Shown: positions 7,970 through 17,081 of the stretch, in pieces
Layout: each line of letters opens with the position of its first letter
How positions within the stretch are numbered: position 1 is the first letter of the stretch
Source: CAYQQR01 sp964420035
GTDB lineage: Bacteria; Bacteroidota; Bacteroidia; Bacteroidales; SM23-62
Length of the DNA: 64,000 nucleotides
Direction of reading: 5' to 3'
Assembly: GCA_964420035.1 (NCBI GenBank)
Contig: CAYQQR010000010.1
Coordinates: 1-64,000, forward strand
Made by a program: the position numbers and the translations under genes
Notes under the pieces: generated by a model
What the model was told of the DNA's origin: nothing
The model's database searches: none
What the model saw: only the letters and a program-made list of their open reading frames with translations

Positions 7970-9175
7970 TCAGGCTAAATATTTCCATGCAGGGATGAAC
8001 TTAATTGTTACTCCTTCATATTCAAATAGGTCGGTTTGGTTGTAAGTTACTACCAGACCCTCTTTCAGCTTAAAGTAGTCCAATGCACTTTTGAGTCCAT
8101 CCAGCTCCCTTTTCATATTTATGTCATCAATGTTGTAACACACCTGGATACAATGAATGGCTTTACCCTGGCTCAACACAACAAAATCACATTCCCCGTT
8201 TTTTTTGAAGTAAAATATTTCTTTGTGTTTTCTGCTAAGGTGAAGGTAAACAGCATTTTCGAGCTGTCTGCCATGATCTTCGGTAAAGTTGGTTTTTATC
8301 TGGTGGTAAATGCCAAGGTCGATGCAATAAACTTTTTTCGGATTCCGGTTTTGGGCTTTGATCGAATAATCGAACTGAGGGACGAAATTCACCAGGTACG
8401 AATCCTTTAAATACCCTAAATAATCAGTGACTGTAGAGGTTGAATTGATTCCGTACAGTCCGGTCAATCTTCGGGCAGATACCGGTTTCGCGATATTTGA
8501 GAACAGGTAAACTGTAAATTCTCTTAATGCATTAACATTACGAATGTTATACCGGACAGATATGTCTCTATAAAGAATGTCATCCACTAAATGTTGCAGA
8601 ATGGCCCCCCGGTTGTTTTTAATATATTCCGGCATACCTCCTGTTTGAAGGTAATCATCCAAACTGTTTATATTATTATTCAGGTTTTGGAAAGCCAGGA
8701 ATTCGGTATAAGAGAAGGGGTGAAGTTCTGAAGATAAATGCCTGCCGGTAAGGTGTGTCCCCAACTCCCTACTCAATAAGGAAGCATTAGAACCCGTAAT
8801 GAATACATGGTAGCCTTCATTTAACTTTTGATTGATGAAGATTTCCCATTTGTCCACAATCTGTATTTCATCGAAAAAAAGGAATTTTACATTGCGTCTT
8901 TCAATTTCAGAATTCAATCTTGAAAAGTCAGATGTCTCAAAACCAGATAACCGGATATCTTCAAATTTCAAGAATAGTGATGGTACTTTGCTTTTTTTCA
9001 ATATTTGGAGCATTAGCGTACTCTTTCCACAGCGCCGGATCCCGGTGATGATCGAGCAGAAATTCTCAATGACCGGGACATCTTTGAGGATTTCCCTGGG
9101 TAATCCTAATGGCATCGTATCCAAATCTGTTTTTTGGGCATCGATCACGGACGAAATAACTTCTTGTGTTCTCAT
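7970..9175 (-). CDS. AAA-family ATPase with C-terminal DUF4143-type domain
   Basis: 401 residues. The Walker A motif is GIRRCGKST (45-53) and Walker B is FLFFDE (98-103), followed by the sensor-like FITGSNASLL. The C-terminal half carries the winged-helix/nuclease-like region common to this family (LYGINSTSTVTDYLGYL, then GECDFVV). These proteins are widespread, often horizontally spread, single-gene ATPases; a DNA-related role is often assumed but not established. The gene stands alone with its own promoter (9198-9228) and a repeated motif overlapping it. The start at 9175 leaves a short leader after the predicted -7 box. Confidence 0.85.
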   Translation of the reverse strand: MRTQEVISSVIDAQKTDLDTMPLGLPREILKDVPVIENFCSIITGIRRCGKSTLMLQILKKSKVPSLFLKFEDIRLSGFETSDFSRLNSEIERRNVKFLFFDEIQIVDKWEIFINQKLNEGYHVFITGSNASLLSRELGTHLTGRHLSSELHPFSYTEFLAFQNLNNNINSLDDYLQTGGMPEYIKNNRGAILQHLVDDILYRDISVRYNIRNVNALREFTVYLFSNIAKPVSARRLTGLYGINSTSTVTDYLGYLKDSYLVNFVPQFDYSIKAQNRNPKKVYCIDLGIYHQIKTNFTEDHGRQLENAVYLHLSRKHKEIFYFKKNGECDFVVLSQGKAIHCIQVCYNIDDINMKRELDGLKSALDYFKLKEGLVVTYNQTDLFEYEGVTIKFIPAWKYLA

Positions 9176-9197
9176 TCTTATTTTCCGTTAAGACAAA

Positions 9198-9243
9198 CAA
9201 ATATAAAATATTGTCCATTACTAACAAACAATATTGTCCATTA
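9198..9243 (-). promoter_or_regulatory. Bacteroidota promoter with duplicated operator-like motif for the AAA ATPase gene
   Basis: On the minus strand TATATTTG (9205-9198) matches the Bacteroidota -7 consensus TAnnTTTG exactly. TTTG (9228-9225) sits 19 bases upstream at the -33 position. The motif TAATGGACAATATT occurs twice (9220-9207 and 9243-9230), 23 bases apart. One copy lies between the two boxes and one just upstream of -33, as expected for a repressor or activator site. Confidence 0.7.
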
Positions 9244-9288
9244 TTAATGAACATTATTACGTGCAGATACATCTATATACAAAGTAAG

Positions 9289-9327
9289 AATCACCCCCGA
9301 TCGGGTATGAGCGACCCATGGGAGCAA
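9289..9327 (+). repeat. Diverged copy of the interspersed repeat
   Basis: On the plus strand GAATCACCCCCG, ATGAGCGACC and GGGAGCAA follow in the same order and similar spacing as in the repeat at 6640-6694 (read on its minus strand). The left end keeps GAATC; the right end has decayed. It lies in the leader region between the ATPase promoter and the PIG-L gene. Confidence 0.55.
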
Positions 9328-9414
9328 CCATTCATGCTACAATCCCTTGTGCAAATTCAAATTTTAGTCTGTATATTGAATTATCTTTTATTACATTCTA
9401 TTATCCCAACAAAA

Positions 9415-10284
9415 ATGAGAACCTTACTGCTTGCTTTCTTAATGATATTCAGTGTTCTGTGCATGCATGCACAGGAGAAACCCATCAATGTCATCGTTAT
9501 CGGGGCGCATCCCGATGATTGTGACTCGGATGCAGGTGGTACGGCAATCCTCTTTGCCCAAATGGGACATAAGGTGAAATTTATATCCCTTACCAACGGG
9601 GATGCCGGTCATTACGCCATGGGCGGCGGACAGCTGGCCAAGGTCAGGATGGCGGAAGCCGAAGAGGCTGGAAAAAGATTTGGCGTGGAATACCGGGTGA
9701 TGGATAATCATGACGGCGAACTGATGCCGACATTGGAAAATCGCCTGGAGGTCATCCGCGAAATCCGCAAATGGAATGCAGACATCGTGATAGCCCACCG
9801 GCCCAACGATTATCACCCCGACCATCGCTACGCGGGAATGCTGGTCCAGGATGCGGCTTATATGGTGATTGTTCCCAATGTGGCCCCCGACGTGCCGGCA
9901 TTGAAAAAAAATCCGGTTTTTCTGTATACCGCAGACCGTTTTCAGGATCCCAATCCCTTCAGACCAGACATTGCCGTGATCATCGACCCGGTGTTTGAGC
10001 AAAAGATCTATGCCATGGCGGCCCACGAATCCCAATTTTTCGAATGGCTGCCCTGGACCGCCGGGAAGCTGGATCAGGTGCCTGAGGATGAACAAGCAAG
10101 ACTGGAATATCTGGCAAAACGCAGAACGAATACCCCAAATGAAGAGATGAGAACGTGTTTGAAGAAGTGGTACGGGGATCAGGCTGAAAAAGCCAAACAT
10201 GCAGAAGCATTTCAGATATGCGAATATGGCAGACAGCCTACCGACGAGGAAATAAGAGCCCTGTTCCCAATGCTGCCGCAATAA
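9415..10284 (+). CDS. Secreted PIG-L family (LmbE-like) deacetylase
   Basis: 289 residues from the ATG at 9415. An upstream in-frame extension to 9166 is possible but would bury the signal peptide MRTLLLAFLMIFSVLCMHAQ, so it is rejected. The zinc-site motifs are clear: GAHPDDCDSDAGG near the mature N-terminus and HRPNDYHPDHR further on. The family removes N-acetyl groups from GlcNAc-type or similar substrates; the exact substrate cannot be read. The signal peptide places the enzyme in the periplasm or outside. The MFS gene follows after 28 bases, so a deacetylase/transporter operon is likely. Confidence 0.85.
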   Translation: MRTLLLAFLMIFSVLCMHAQEKPINVIVIGAHPDDCDSDAGGTAILFAQMGHKVKFISLTNGDAGHYAMGGGQLAKVRMAEAEEAGKRFGVEYRVMDNHDGELMPTLENRLEVIREIRKWNADIVIAHRPNDYHPDHRYAGMLVQDAAYMVIVPNVAPDVPALKKNPVFLYTADRFQDPNPFRPDIAVIIDPVFEQKIYAMAAHESQFFEWLPWTAGKLDQVPEDEQARLEYLAKRRTNTPNEEMRTCLKKWYGDQAEKAKHAEAFQICEYGRQPTDEEIRALFPMLPQ

Positions 10285-10312
10285 TGATTTCCACCCAACA
10301 TATACTCGCGTA

Positions 10313-11587
10313 ATGGAAGACAACCATGGTTCTCAGAGAAGCTATTTCAAAGTAGGATTGGTGATCTTTATCTTTTTTGTCATTTCCTTTTTCACCAACA
10401 TCCTGGGAGCACTTAACCCGAGTGTCTCCAAAAGCTTCGACCTTACCAAAACCATGGCCGGCCTGTTGCCCTTTTCCTTTTTCATCGCATACGGGGTGAT
10501 GTCCATACCCTCCGGATTCCTGGTGGAGAAGTACAGGGAAAAACGGATCTTACTGCTTGCATTCCTGCTCAGCCTTATCGGAGCCGTGATCTTTGCGGTT
10601 TTTCCAGCTTTCAGGGTATTTGTGATATCCCTGTTTACCATAGGAACGGGAATGGCCATGCTGCAGGTGATCATCAATCCCCTCCTTAGGGTTGCGGGCG
10701 GAGAAGAAAACTATGCCTTCTTTTCGGTTCTGGGTCAGCTGGTATTTGGTCTGGCTTCATTCATCAGCCCTAAACTCTATTCCTGGGTAGTATTGAATGT
10801 CCACACGGACAAATCCGATCCATCGGGCCTGGTTCAGGTATTGAATGCCGTTACTCCTCCCGACTTGTCCTGGGTGGCCATATATTCCATATTTGCCGTC
10901 ATCAGCGTTGCCATGATCCTGCTGATCATGATGACCCGCTTTCCTAAAGTTGAACTAAAGGGAGATGAAAAAACCGGGACTCTGGCCAGCTATATCGAAC
11001 TGTTCAGGAACAAAACCGTGATCCTTTTCTTTTTCGGGATTTTTACCTACGTTGGAGCCGAGCAGGGTATTGCCTACTGGATGTCCCGGTTTTTATCGGA
11101 CTATCACGGTTATGATTTTGAAACAACGGGCGCCTCGGCTGTAGCCAATTACTGGGGACTGATGACTGTGGGGGGTATCCTGGGACTGGTACTCTTGAAA
11201 CTCTTTGACAGCAAGGTCATCCTCCGGTACTTCACCCTGGCAACCATGCTTTGCCTCCTGCTCGGATTGTTCGGTCCGAAAGAGCTCTCCTTGTATGCTT
11301 TTCCGGCAACGGGCTTTTTCATGTCGGTGATGTATCCCATTATCATTTCTCTTGCCCTGAATTCCCTGGACAAGCATCATGGAACCTTTGCGGGGATCCT
11401 GATGACCGGTATCATGGGCGGTGCCGTGCTTCAATTGCTCATAGGAGGACTGGCCGATGTGTTCTCCCTCAGGGTGGGCATGATCCTCAACCTGATCGCG
11501 TTGGGCTATGTATTCAGCATCGGCATATGGGCCAAACCCCTGGTCGGGAATAAGGTCATCAGCTTCCGCAGAACGAAAAAACCATAA
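10313..11587 (+). CDS. MFS sugar transporter, fucose/glucose/galactose permease (FHS) type
   Basis: 424 residues with about 12 hydrophobic segments. The N-terminal half has the FHS pattern: FFTNILGALNP in TM1, PFSFFIAYGVMSIPSG in TM2 and GMAMLQVIINPLLR in TM4. Relatives such as FucP import L-fucose or other hexoses with protons. The preceding gene is a secreted PIG-L deacetylase, suggesting that the transported compound is a deacetylated or amino sugar derivative, but this is inference. Confidence 0.8.
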   Translation: MEDNHGSQRSYFKVGLVIFIFFVISFFTNILGALNPSVSKSFDLTKTMAGLLPFSFFIAYGVMSIPSGFLVEKYREKRILLLAFLLSLIGAVIFAVFPAFRVFVISLFTIGTGMAMLQVIINPLLRVAGGEENYAFFSVLGQLVFGLASFISPKLYSWVVLNVHTDKSDPSGLVQVLNAVTPPDLSWVAIYSIFAVISVAMILLIMMTRFPKVELKGDEKTGTLASYIELFRNKTVILFFFGIFTYVGAEQGIAYWMSRFLSDYHGYDFETTGASAVANYWGLMTVGGILGLVLLKLFDSKVILRYFTLATMLCLLLGLFGPKELSLYAFPATGFFMSVMYPIIISLALNSLDKHHGTFAGILMTGIMGGAVLQLLIGGLADVFSLRVGMILNLIALGYVFSIGIWAKPLVGNKVISFRRTKKP

Positions 11588-11786
11588 TTCTTTCTAACCC
11601 TCAGTTTCATCCTGTACCGTTCATAACCGTTTAGTACCGTCGTTACCGTTATGCACCGGCCGTACTATAAATAATATTTTATCACAAATTAATCCAAATA
11701 TTATTTAAATTATTATCAAAATAATTGTTTATTTTGCAAATTGAAATATTTATTTACTGAATCCGATAGAATTATTATTTTACCTC

Positions 11787-12821
11787 ATGAGACTTTTTTT
11801 ACCCGAATCCTATCATTCGGTTCTCGACCTGAAGGAGACCGAGCAGGCCATCAAGATGATCAAGGATTTTTTTGAGTCGAACCTGTCCTCGGAGCTGAAA
11901 CTAAGAAGGGTTACGGCACCCCTTTTCGTGCAGCAGGGAACGGGTATCAACGATGATCTGAACGGCATCGAAAGGCCGGTATCCTTCCATGTCAGGGATA
12001 TGAACGGGACGGTAGCCGAGGTGGTACATTCCCTGGCCAAGTGGAAAAGGATGATCCTGGCCGATTACGGTATCTCCGATGGTTACGGGATCTATACCGA
12101 CATGAATGCCCTTCGGCCCGATGAGGTGCTCACGAATATCCATTCCATCTACGTGGACCAGTGGGACTGGGAGAAGATCATCCGGCCTTCGGACCGGAAC
12201 CTGAAAACCCTGAAATGTATTGTCCGGAAGATTTATTCGGTGATCAAGAGAACCGAATTCATCGTAAACGATCACTATCCTAAAATAAAGCCGGAACTCC
12301 CGGAAGACATTCATTTTGTGCATGCGGAAGAACTTTTGGAACGATTTCCGGATAAAAGGCCCAAAGAGCGGGAATATCTGATAACCAAAGAATACGGTGC
12401 TGTCTTTGTTATCGGGATCGGCCATCCCCTGGCTTCCGGGGAGCCCCATGACGGAAGGGCACCGGATTACGACGACTGGTCCACGGAAACCGAAAAGGGC
12501 TACTTGGGTTTGAACGGGGACATCCTTATATGGAACCCTGTTTTGAAGGATGCCTTTGAGTTATCTTCGATGGGGATCCGGGTGGATCCCGGCGCTTTGC
12601 TCCGGCAATTGGAGATACGGAACGCTCCGGAAAGAAGGGAATATTTTTTCCATAAACGCCTGCTGAACGGTGATTTCCCCGAATGCATCGGCGGGGGGAT
12701 CGGTCAGTCCAGGCTCTGCATGTACTTCCTCCGCAAGGCCCATATCGGGGAGGTCCAGGCCAGCCTGTGGCCACCACAAATGCTTCAGCAATGCCGGGAA
12801 GCGGGGATTGTATTAATGTAA
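11787..12821 (+). CDS. asnA: Aspartate--ammonia ligase (asparagine synthetase A)
   Basis: 344 residues, the usual AsnA length. Characteristic segments are visible: PLFVQQGTGINDDLNG near residue 50, RPVSFHVRD, AEVVHSLAKWKRM, the EDIHFVHAEEL region, and the C-terminal GGGIGQSRLCMYFL motif of class II tRNA-synthetase-like folds. It makes asparagine from aspartate, ammonia and ATP in the cytoplasm. It is a stand-alone housekeeping gene behind a 199-base AT-rich leader that also contains ACCGTT-type word repeats (11620-11665). Confidence 0.93.
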   Translation: MRLFLPESYHSVLDLKETEQAIKMIKDFFESNLSSELKLRRVTAPLFVQQGTGINDDLNGIERPVSFHVRDMNGTVAEVVHSLAKWKRMILADYGISDGYGIYTDMNALRPDEVLTNIHSIYVDQWDWEKIIRPSDRNLKTLKCIVRKIYSVIKRTEFIVNDHYPKIKPELPEDIHFVHAEELLERFPDKRPKEREYLITKEYGAVFVIGIGHPLASGEPHDGRAPDYDDWSTETEKGYLGLNGDILIWNPVLKDAFELSSMGIRVDPGALLRQLEIRNAPERREYFFHKRLLNGDFPECIGGGIGQSRLCMYFLRKAHIGEVQASLWPPQMLQQCREAGIVLM

Positions 12822-13151
12822 TTCAGAATGTAGTTCCTCGGTTCCTCAGTTCCTGGGTTCCTGGGTTCCTGAGTTCAGTAGAAAGTATGTAGTAGGAAGT
12901 AAGTAGTAAGTAGGGTGCGCCGTGAGTCAGGATCAATTCTGAGCCCCGTAATAAGCAATCCACAACGCGTATCCCGTAACCCGAAACCCGTAACGCGAAA
13001 CAATCCAGAATAATCCGCAATTAATAATCTATATTTTTATAGAAGCTTAAAAGGATTATAGAAAATCGTATAACAATATCATAAAATTCCGGTAGCATAT
13101 ATGAGGTTAAGGTCAGATATTTAGAAATTGAATTTGACCAAAACCTGATTT
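12822..13151. repeat. Intergenic word-repeat region, shares a composite element with 63.5 kb
   Basis: No gene is seen in these 330 bases. There are tandem words GGTTCCTG (about 12838-12875), GTAGTA/AAGTA words (12890-12913), and CCCGTAAC/CCCGAAAC words (12970-13000). Bases 12925-12951 match 63528-63554 with two mismatches, and AATAATCCGCAA follows in both places (13009-13020; 63584-63595), so about 90 bases form a shared dispersed element. An AT-rich stretch after 13021 probably holds the promoter of the next operon, but no exact TAnnTTTG box was found. Confidence 0.6.
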
Positions 13152-14297
13152 ATGCGTGCCATAACATTCCATCAACCCCGGACACTCGTTTTTGGAGACC
13201 ATTCCTTTGATCAATTCATTGATTTTATCAAAGAATCACCCTACAATAATATATTGATACTGGCCGATAGTACGCTCAGTCGATTTGTTGACAAACTGGT
13301 TGGTGCTCTGCACGCTGCAGGCAAAAGTACCACGCTGAGCATGGATATCGTTACTGAGCCCGTGATAGCCGATGTTAATTATTTAAGAGAAATAGCTAAA
13401 AAGAATTCAGTGGATTCAGTCCTTGGTATCGGGGGAGGCAGTGTTCTGGATGTGGCAAAGATCCTTGCTGTAGTTACAAACACAAATCTTATTATTAAAG
13501 ACCTTTTCGGAATTGGTAAAATAAGAGAGCGGAAGCTGTTTCTTTGCTGCTTGCCCTCTACATCCGGAACGGGTAGCGAGGTTTCTCCCAACGCCATTCT
13601 GCTTGATGAAGAAGAAAATCTAAAAAAAGGAATTATCAGTCCTCACCTGGTTCCGGATGCTTCATTCATCGATCCTGTACTTACTTATTCCGTTCCTCCT
13701 GAAGTTACTGCAGGAACAGGCATAGATGCACTTACCCACTGCATCGAGGCCTATGCCAACAGGAATGCACATCCCGTTGTTGATCTTTATGCTTTAAAGG
13801 GAATAGAACTCATCGTTCGTTCTCTGGAAAAAGCAGTTAGGGATGGAACGGAGCCGGTTGCCCGGGCTGAAGTAGCGCTGGGAAGCCTTTATGGCGGAAT
13901 GTGCCTGGGACCGGTCAATACAGCCGCTGTACATGCGCTTTCATATCCGCTGGGAGGTACATATCACTTGCCCCACGGAGTATCCAACGCGATACTCTTG
14001 CCCAAGATCCTAAAATTCAATCTTCCAGAAGGGATCGATAAATATGCACAAATTGCTAAAGCAATTGGGATCCCTCCGGAGAAGGACCCTGAAAAGATGG
14101 CAAGTAAAGGCATTGACAAGATCAGTGAACTCTGCCGGTCGGTTGGGATCCCTGAAAAACTGACCGGATTCAACATACCCGGGGAAGCAATCCCCGACAT
14201 GGCCCGGATGGCGATAACAGTGGAGAGATTGCTGAAAAACAATCTCAGAACGGTTACCGAAGAGGATGCCTGCAATATTTATGCTCAACTTTTATAG
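13152..14297 (+). CDS. Iron-containing (group III) alcohol dehydrogenase
   Basis: 381 residues. The NAD(P)-binding motif GIGGGSVLDVAK and the following STSGTGSEVSP are present. Metal-ligand positions are the Asp and His of AGTGIDALTHCIEAY and the His residues of HALSYPLGG and LPHGVSNA. The LSYPLGG..HLPHGVSNA form is typical of maleylacetate reductase / hydroxyacid dehydrogenase-like members. It is the first gene of a tight operon (3 bases to the next) with a C4 acid-sugar kinase and a PdxA2-type dehydrogenase, so it probably oxidises or reduces a short hydroxy acid or semialdehyde in that pathway. The substrate is inferred. Confidence 0.85.
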   Translation: MRAITFHQPRTLVFGDHSFDQFIDFIKESPYNNILILADSTLSRFVDKLVGALHAAGKSTTLSMDIVTEPVIADVNYLREIAKKNSVDSVLGIGGGSVLDVAKILAVVTNTNLIIKDLFGIGKIRERKLFLCCLPSTSGTGSEVSPNAILLDEEENLKKGIISPHLVPDASFIDPVLTYSVPPEVTAGTGIDALTHCIEAYANRNAHPVVDLYALKGIELIVRSLEKAVRDGTEPVARAEVALGSLYGGMCLGPVNTAAVHALSYPLGGTYHLPHGVSNAILLPKILKFNLPEGIDKYAQIAKAIGIPPEKDPEKMASKGIDKISELCRSVGIPEKLTGFNIPGEAIPDMARMAITVERLLKNNLRTVTEEDACNIYAQLL

Positions 14298-14300
14298 ATT

Positions 14301-15452
14301 ATGCCCAGGATACTGGTAATAGCAGATGATCTGACCGGTGCTGCAGAAATCGGGGGATTGGCCCACGGGATGGGTTTGCAGACCGGTATATTTACCTCAT
14401 ATGCCCGTGTGGATCAAAGTGTTGATGCTGTTATCATCGATACCCATACCCGGAATAAGGATGCCACAGATGTACCGGAGATTATCAGAACCAAGCTAAA
14501 GGGTTTAGAGCCTAAAAAATATGACCTGATCTACAAAAAAACAGACTCGGTACTGCGTGGTCCGGTCTATACTGAATTAAGGGAAGTCATGAGTTTATGC
14601 GGGAAAACAAAAACCCTGCTTGTACCTGCAAACCCTTCAAAGAACAGGCTGATCATCGATGGCCGATACTTTATCGATGGTCGTCCCATTGATGAAACCG
14701 GGTTTAATGATGATCCCGACTATCCCCGAACTTCATCCTGTGTGGAAGAAATGATCGTTGATAATTCCGGAGTAGTAAGTTTTGTTCATGATTTTGATCC
14801 GGCTTTGGATGGTGCGGTCCTGATCCCGCCGGTTCGTTCCGGTTCCGATCTAACTGAACATGTTAACCGGATGACTTCCGAATGGTTGCCGGCAGGCGGA
14901 GCAGACTTTTTTAAAGAAATCTTAATGCAGAAATTTGGCTTGAAAGAGCAGGAGATTTTCAACCACGGATCTTCTGATACCCTGCAGCAGGAGAAAAATT
15001 TTTACATGATTGGCAGCTGCACCAAAGAGAGCAAAGCCATGATCCGGTACTTGAGGGAAAAGAACTATACCGAAGTATCATTAACCCGGGAAATGATTGA
15101 GAATGAATCACTTTGGATAAATATGATACGTGGGTTCAATTCAGATGATCTGAACAAAATCATCATGACTGCACCCACCGGTAAAATCCATGAAGAGCGG
15201 CTCAGGAAAAGGATTACCGCAGTCCTGGCGGCAGGATTTGCTAAACTGTGGAAGGGACTGCAACCGGGTTTTCACCTGTATATCGAGGGAGGAGAAACCG
15301 CTTCTGAGATCGTTGCCCTGATGAAATGGGATCAACTCCGTATTATCGGGCAACATAAAAGGGGTACGGTAACAATGGATTGTGGTAAAGGGAAACCGGT
15401 TCTGACTGTAAAACCGGGAAGCTATCGCTGGCCGGAAGAATATTTCATTTAG
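14301..15452 (+). CDS. Four-carbon acid-sugar kinase (DUF1537, OtnK/DtnK family)
   Basis: 383 residues. The N-terminal ADDLTGAAE motif, YKKTDSVLRGP and VPANPSKNR are signatures of the DUF1537 kinases. The C-terminal nucleotide-binding half includes IEGGETASEIV and GKPVLTVKPGSY. The family phosphorylates four-carbon acid sugars such as D-threonate, L-threonate or D-erythronate at O4. It is slightly shorter than typical members (about 420), with no visible missing motif. It starts 3 bases after the dehydrogenase stop. The PdxA2-type gene downstream supports a threonate/erythronate route to dihydroxyacetone phosphate. Confidence 0.87.
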   Translation: MPRILVIADDLTGAAEIGGLAHGMGLQTGIFTSYARVDQSVDAVIIDTHTRNKDATDVPEIIRTKLKGLEPKKYDLIYKKTDSVLRGPVYTELREVMSLCGKTKTLLVPANPSKNRLIIDGRYFIDGRPIDETGFNDDPDYPRTSSCVEEMIVDNSGVVSFVHDFDPALDGAVLIPPVRSGSDLTEHVNRMTSEWLPAGGADFFKEILMQKFGLKEQEIFNHGSSDTLQQEKNFYMIGSCTKESKAMIRYLREKNYTEVSLTREMIENESLWINMIRGFNSDDLNKIIMTAPTGKIHEERLRKRITAVLAAGFAKLWKGLQPGFHLYIEGGETASEIVALMKWDQLRIIGQHKRGTVTMDCGKGKPVLTVKPGSYRWPEEYFI

Positions 15453-15464
15453 TTCTCAAAGAAT

Positions 15465-17078
15465 ATGCCTATGGACAGTTTTGTTTTTCTTGTTGATCAG
15501 ACACCCGGCACCAAAGGACTGCAGTTTCTGGATTACCTTATTATCGCACTTTCTTTATTGGTTTCCCTGTATATCGGCTTTTATTTTGCAAAGGGACAGA
15601 AGTCTACCATCAAGTTTTTCGCTGCCGAAGGCAAAATACCCTCCTGGGCTATCGGCATCTCGATTCTTGCCACACTGATCAGCAGTGTCACCTTCCTGGC
15701 CTATCCCGGGGAAGGCTTTTCAAGTAATTGGATCAGGCTCGTCCAGGGTTTGATGGTCCCAATCGTCCTGCTATTCTTTATCTGGTTTATTGTACCGTTG
15801 TACAGGAATATCATCGGTATCAGTGCCTATGAATATTTTGAGAAACGTTTTGGATACCTGGCCCGGGTATACGGTGCCCTCGGCTTTATGATGGCCCATT
15901 TCTCGAAAATGGGAACCGTATTTTACCTGCTTGGCCTGGCCATAGCAAGTTTATTGGGCATGAATACATTAACCGTCATTTGGATCCTGGGAGGGATCAT
16001 CATACTTCTGACCCTTTTGGGAGGGATCGAGGCCGTTATCTGGCTGGATGTGGTCCAGGGATTATTGCTTATTGGCGGGGGATTGATCACCCTGGCCATC
16101 ATTCTGATCGTTCCGGAAGGAGGTTTAAGTGCTATCTGGAAAGTGGCGGCAGAAAGCGGGCGCACGGGCTTTGGACCTTTCAACTGGGATTTCGTGAACC
16201 TGACCTTCTGGGTTATGGCCATCAACGGGATCTTTTATGCCATCCAAAAGTATGGTACGGACCAGACCATCGTACAGCGCTATCTCACGGCAAGATCCAA
16301 TAAGGACGCCATCCGGGCCTCCCTGATCGGTGTTTTACTGAGTGTACCCGTCTGGACCCTGTTCATGTTCATCGGAACCGGTTTGTTTTCCTATTATGAA
16401 ATTACAGCTGCGGCGCTACCGGAGCATATCAGACCAGATGCCGTATTCCCGGTTTTTATTATGAATGAATTACCTGCCGGGATCACAGGGTTGATCATAT
16501 CGGCGCTTATTGCCGCAGCCATCTCCAGCCTCGACTCCGATCTGAATTGCCTTTCGGCTGTGCTAACGGAAGATTTTTATGGACGTCTGAAGAAAAACGT
16601 TACAGATAAGCAAAAGCTTTTCTTCGGAAGGGTCATGATCCTTGTTTCCGGTGTTTTGGCACTGCTCGTAGCTACCCTTTATATCAGGATAGGAGGGGAG
16701 GGGGCCCTGGGTATTGTGTTTAGCCTTTATGCCATATTTTCAGGGGGAATAGCCGGACTCTTCCTCCTGGGACTTTTTTCCCGGAGAGCCAATAAACAGG
16801 GTTTGTATATCGGCATGCTCGTATGTATTTTGTTCACAGCTTATGCGGTCCTGACTTCCACCTCGTTGGGACCGGATGATAAAGTGATCCTGGATCTGGG
16901 GGAATGGAATTTCAAGCATCATAATTATATGCTCGGTGTCTACAGTCACCTGGTCCTGTTTGGTGTGGGCCTGCTGGCCAGTTTCTTTTTCAGGAAACCG
17001 GACATCAACGAAAACCTGACTTATTACGGGTGGACAAGAAAAAAGCAAAAATTAAGTCAACTGATACGTGAAGAATGA
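15465..17078 (+). CDS. Sodium:solute symporter (SSS family)
   Basis: 537 residues, about 13-14 hydrophobic segments, with the SSS pattern: a short N-terminal periplasmic part, LATLISSVTFLAYPG in TM2, the ISAYEYFEKRFG loop, and AALIAAAISSLDSDLNCLSAVLTEDFY in TM8, where the conserved Ser residues help to bind sodium. It imports small organic solutes with sodium. Its place between the C4 acid-sugar kinase and the PdxA2 gene suggests a sugar acid as substrate. A paralogue lies at 49292. Confidence 0.87.
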   Translation: MPMDSFVFLVDQTPGTKGLQFLDYLIIALSLLVSLYIGFYFAKGQKSTIKFFAAEGKIPSWAIGISILATLISSVTFLAYPGEGFSSNWIRLVQGLMVPIVLLFFIWFIVPLYRNIIGISAYEYFEKRFGYLARVYGALGFMMAHFSKMGTVFYLLGLAIASLLGMNTLTVIWILGGIIILLTLLGGIEAVIWLDVVQGLLLIGGGLITLAIILIVPEGGLSAIWKVAAESGRTGFGPFNWDFVNLTFWVMAINGIFYAIQKYGTDQTIVQRYLTARSNKDAIRASLIGVLLSVPVWTLFMFIGTGLFSYYEITAAALPEHIRPDAVFPVFIMNELPAGITGLIISALIAAAISSLDSDLNCLSAVLTEDFYGRLKKNVTDKQKLFFGRVMILVSGVLALLVATLYIRIGGEGALGIVFSLYAIFSGGIAGLFLLGLFSRRANKQGLYIGMLVCILFTAYAVLTSTSLGPDDKVILDLGEWNFKHHNYMLGVYSHLVLFGVGLLASFFFRKPDINENLTYYGWTRKKQKLSQLIREE

Positions 17079-17081
17079 TCC

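Noticed and set aside
9439..10323. 294-codon minus-strand open frame opposite the PIG-L gene
   Set aside because: The plus-strand frame carries the HPDD and HPDH zinc motifs and a signal peptide; the opposite frame has no family features.
12838..13000. Possible CRISPR or regular tandem array in the word-repeat spacers
   Set aside because: Units are 7-10 bases, irregular and without unique spacers.
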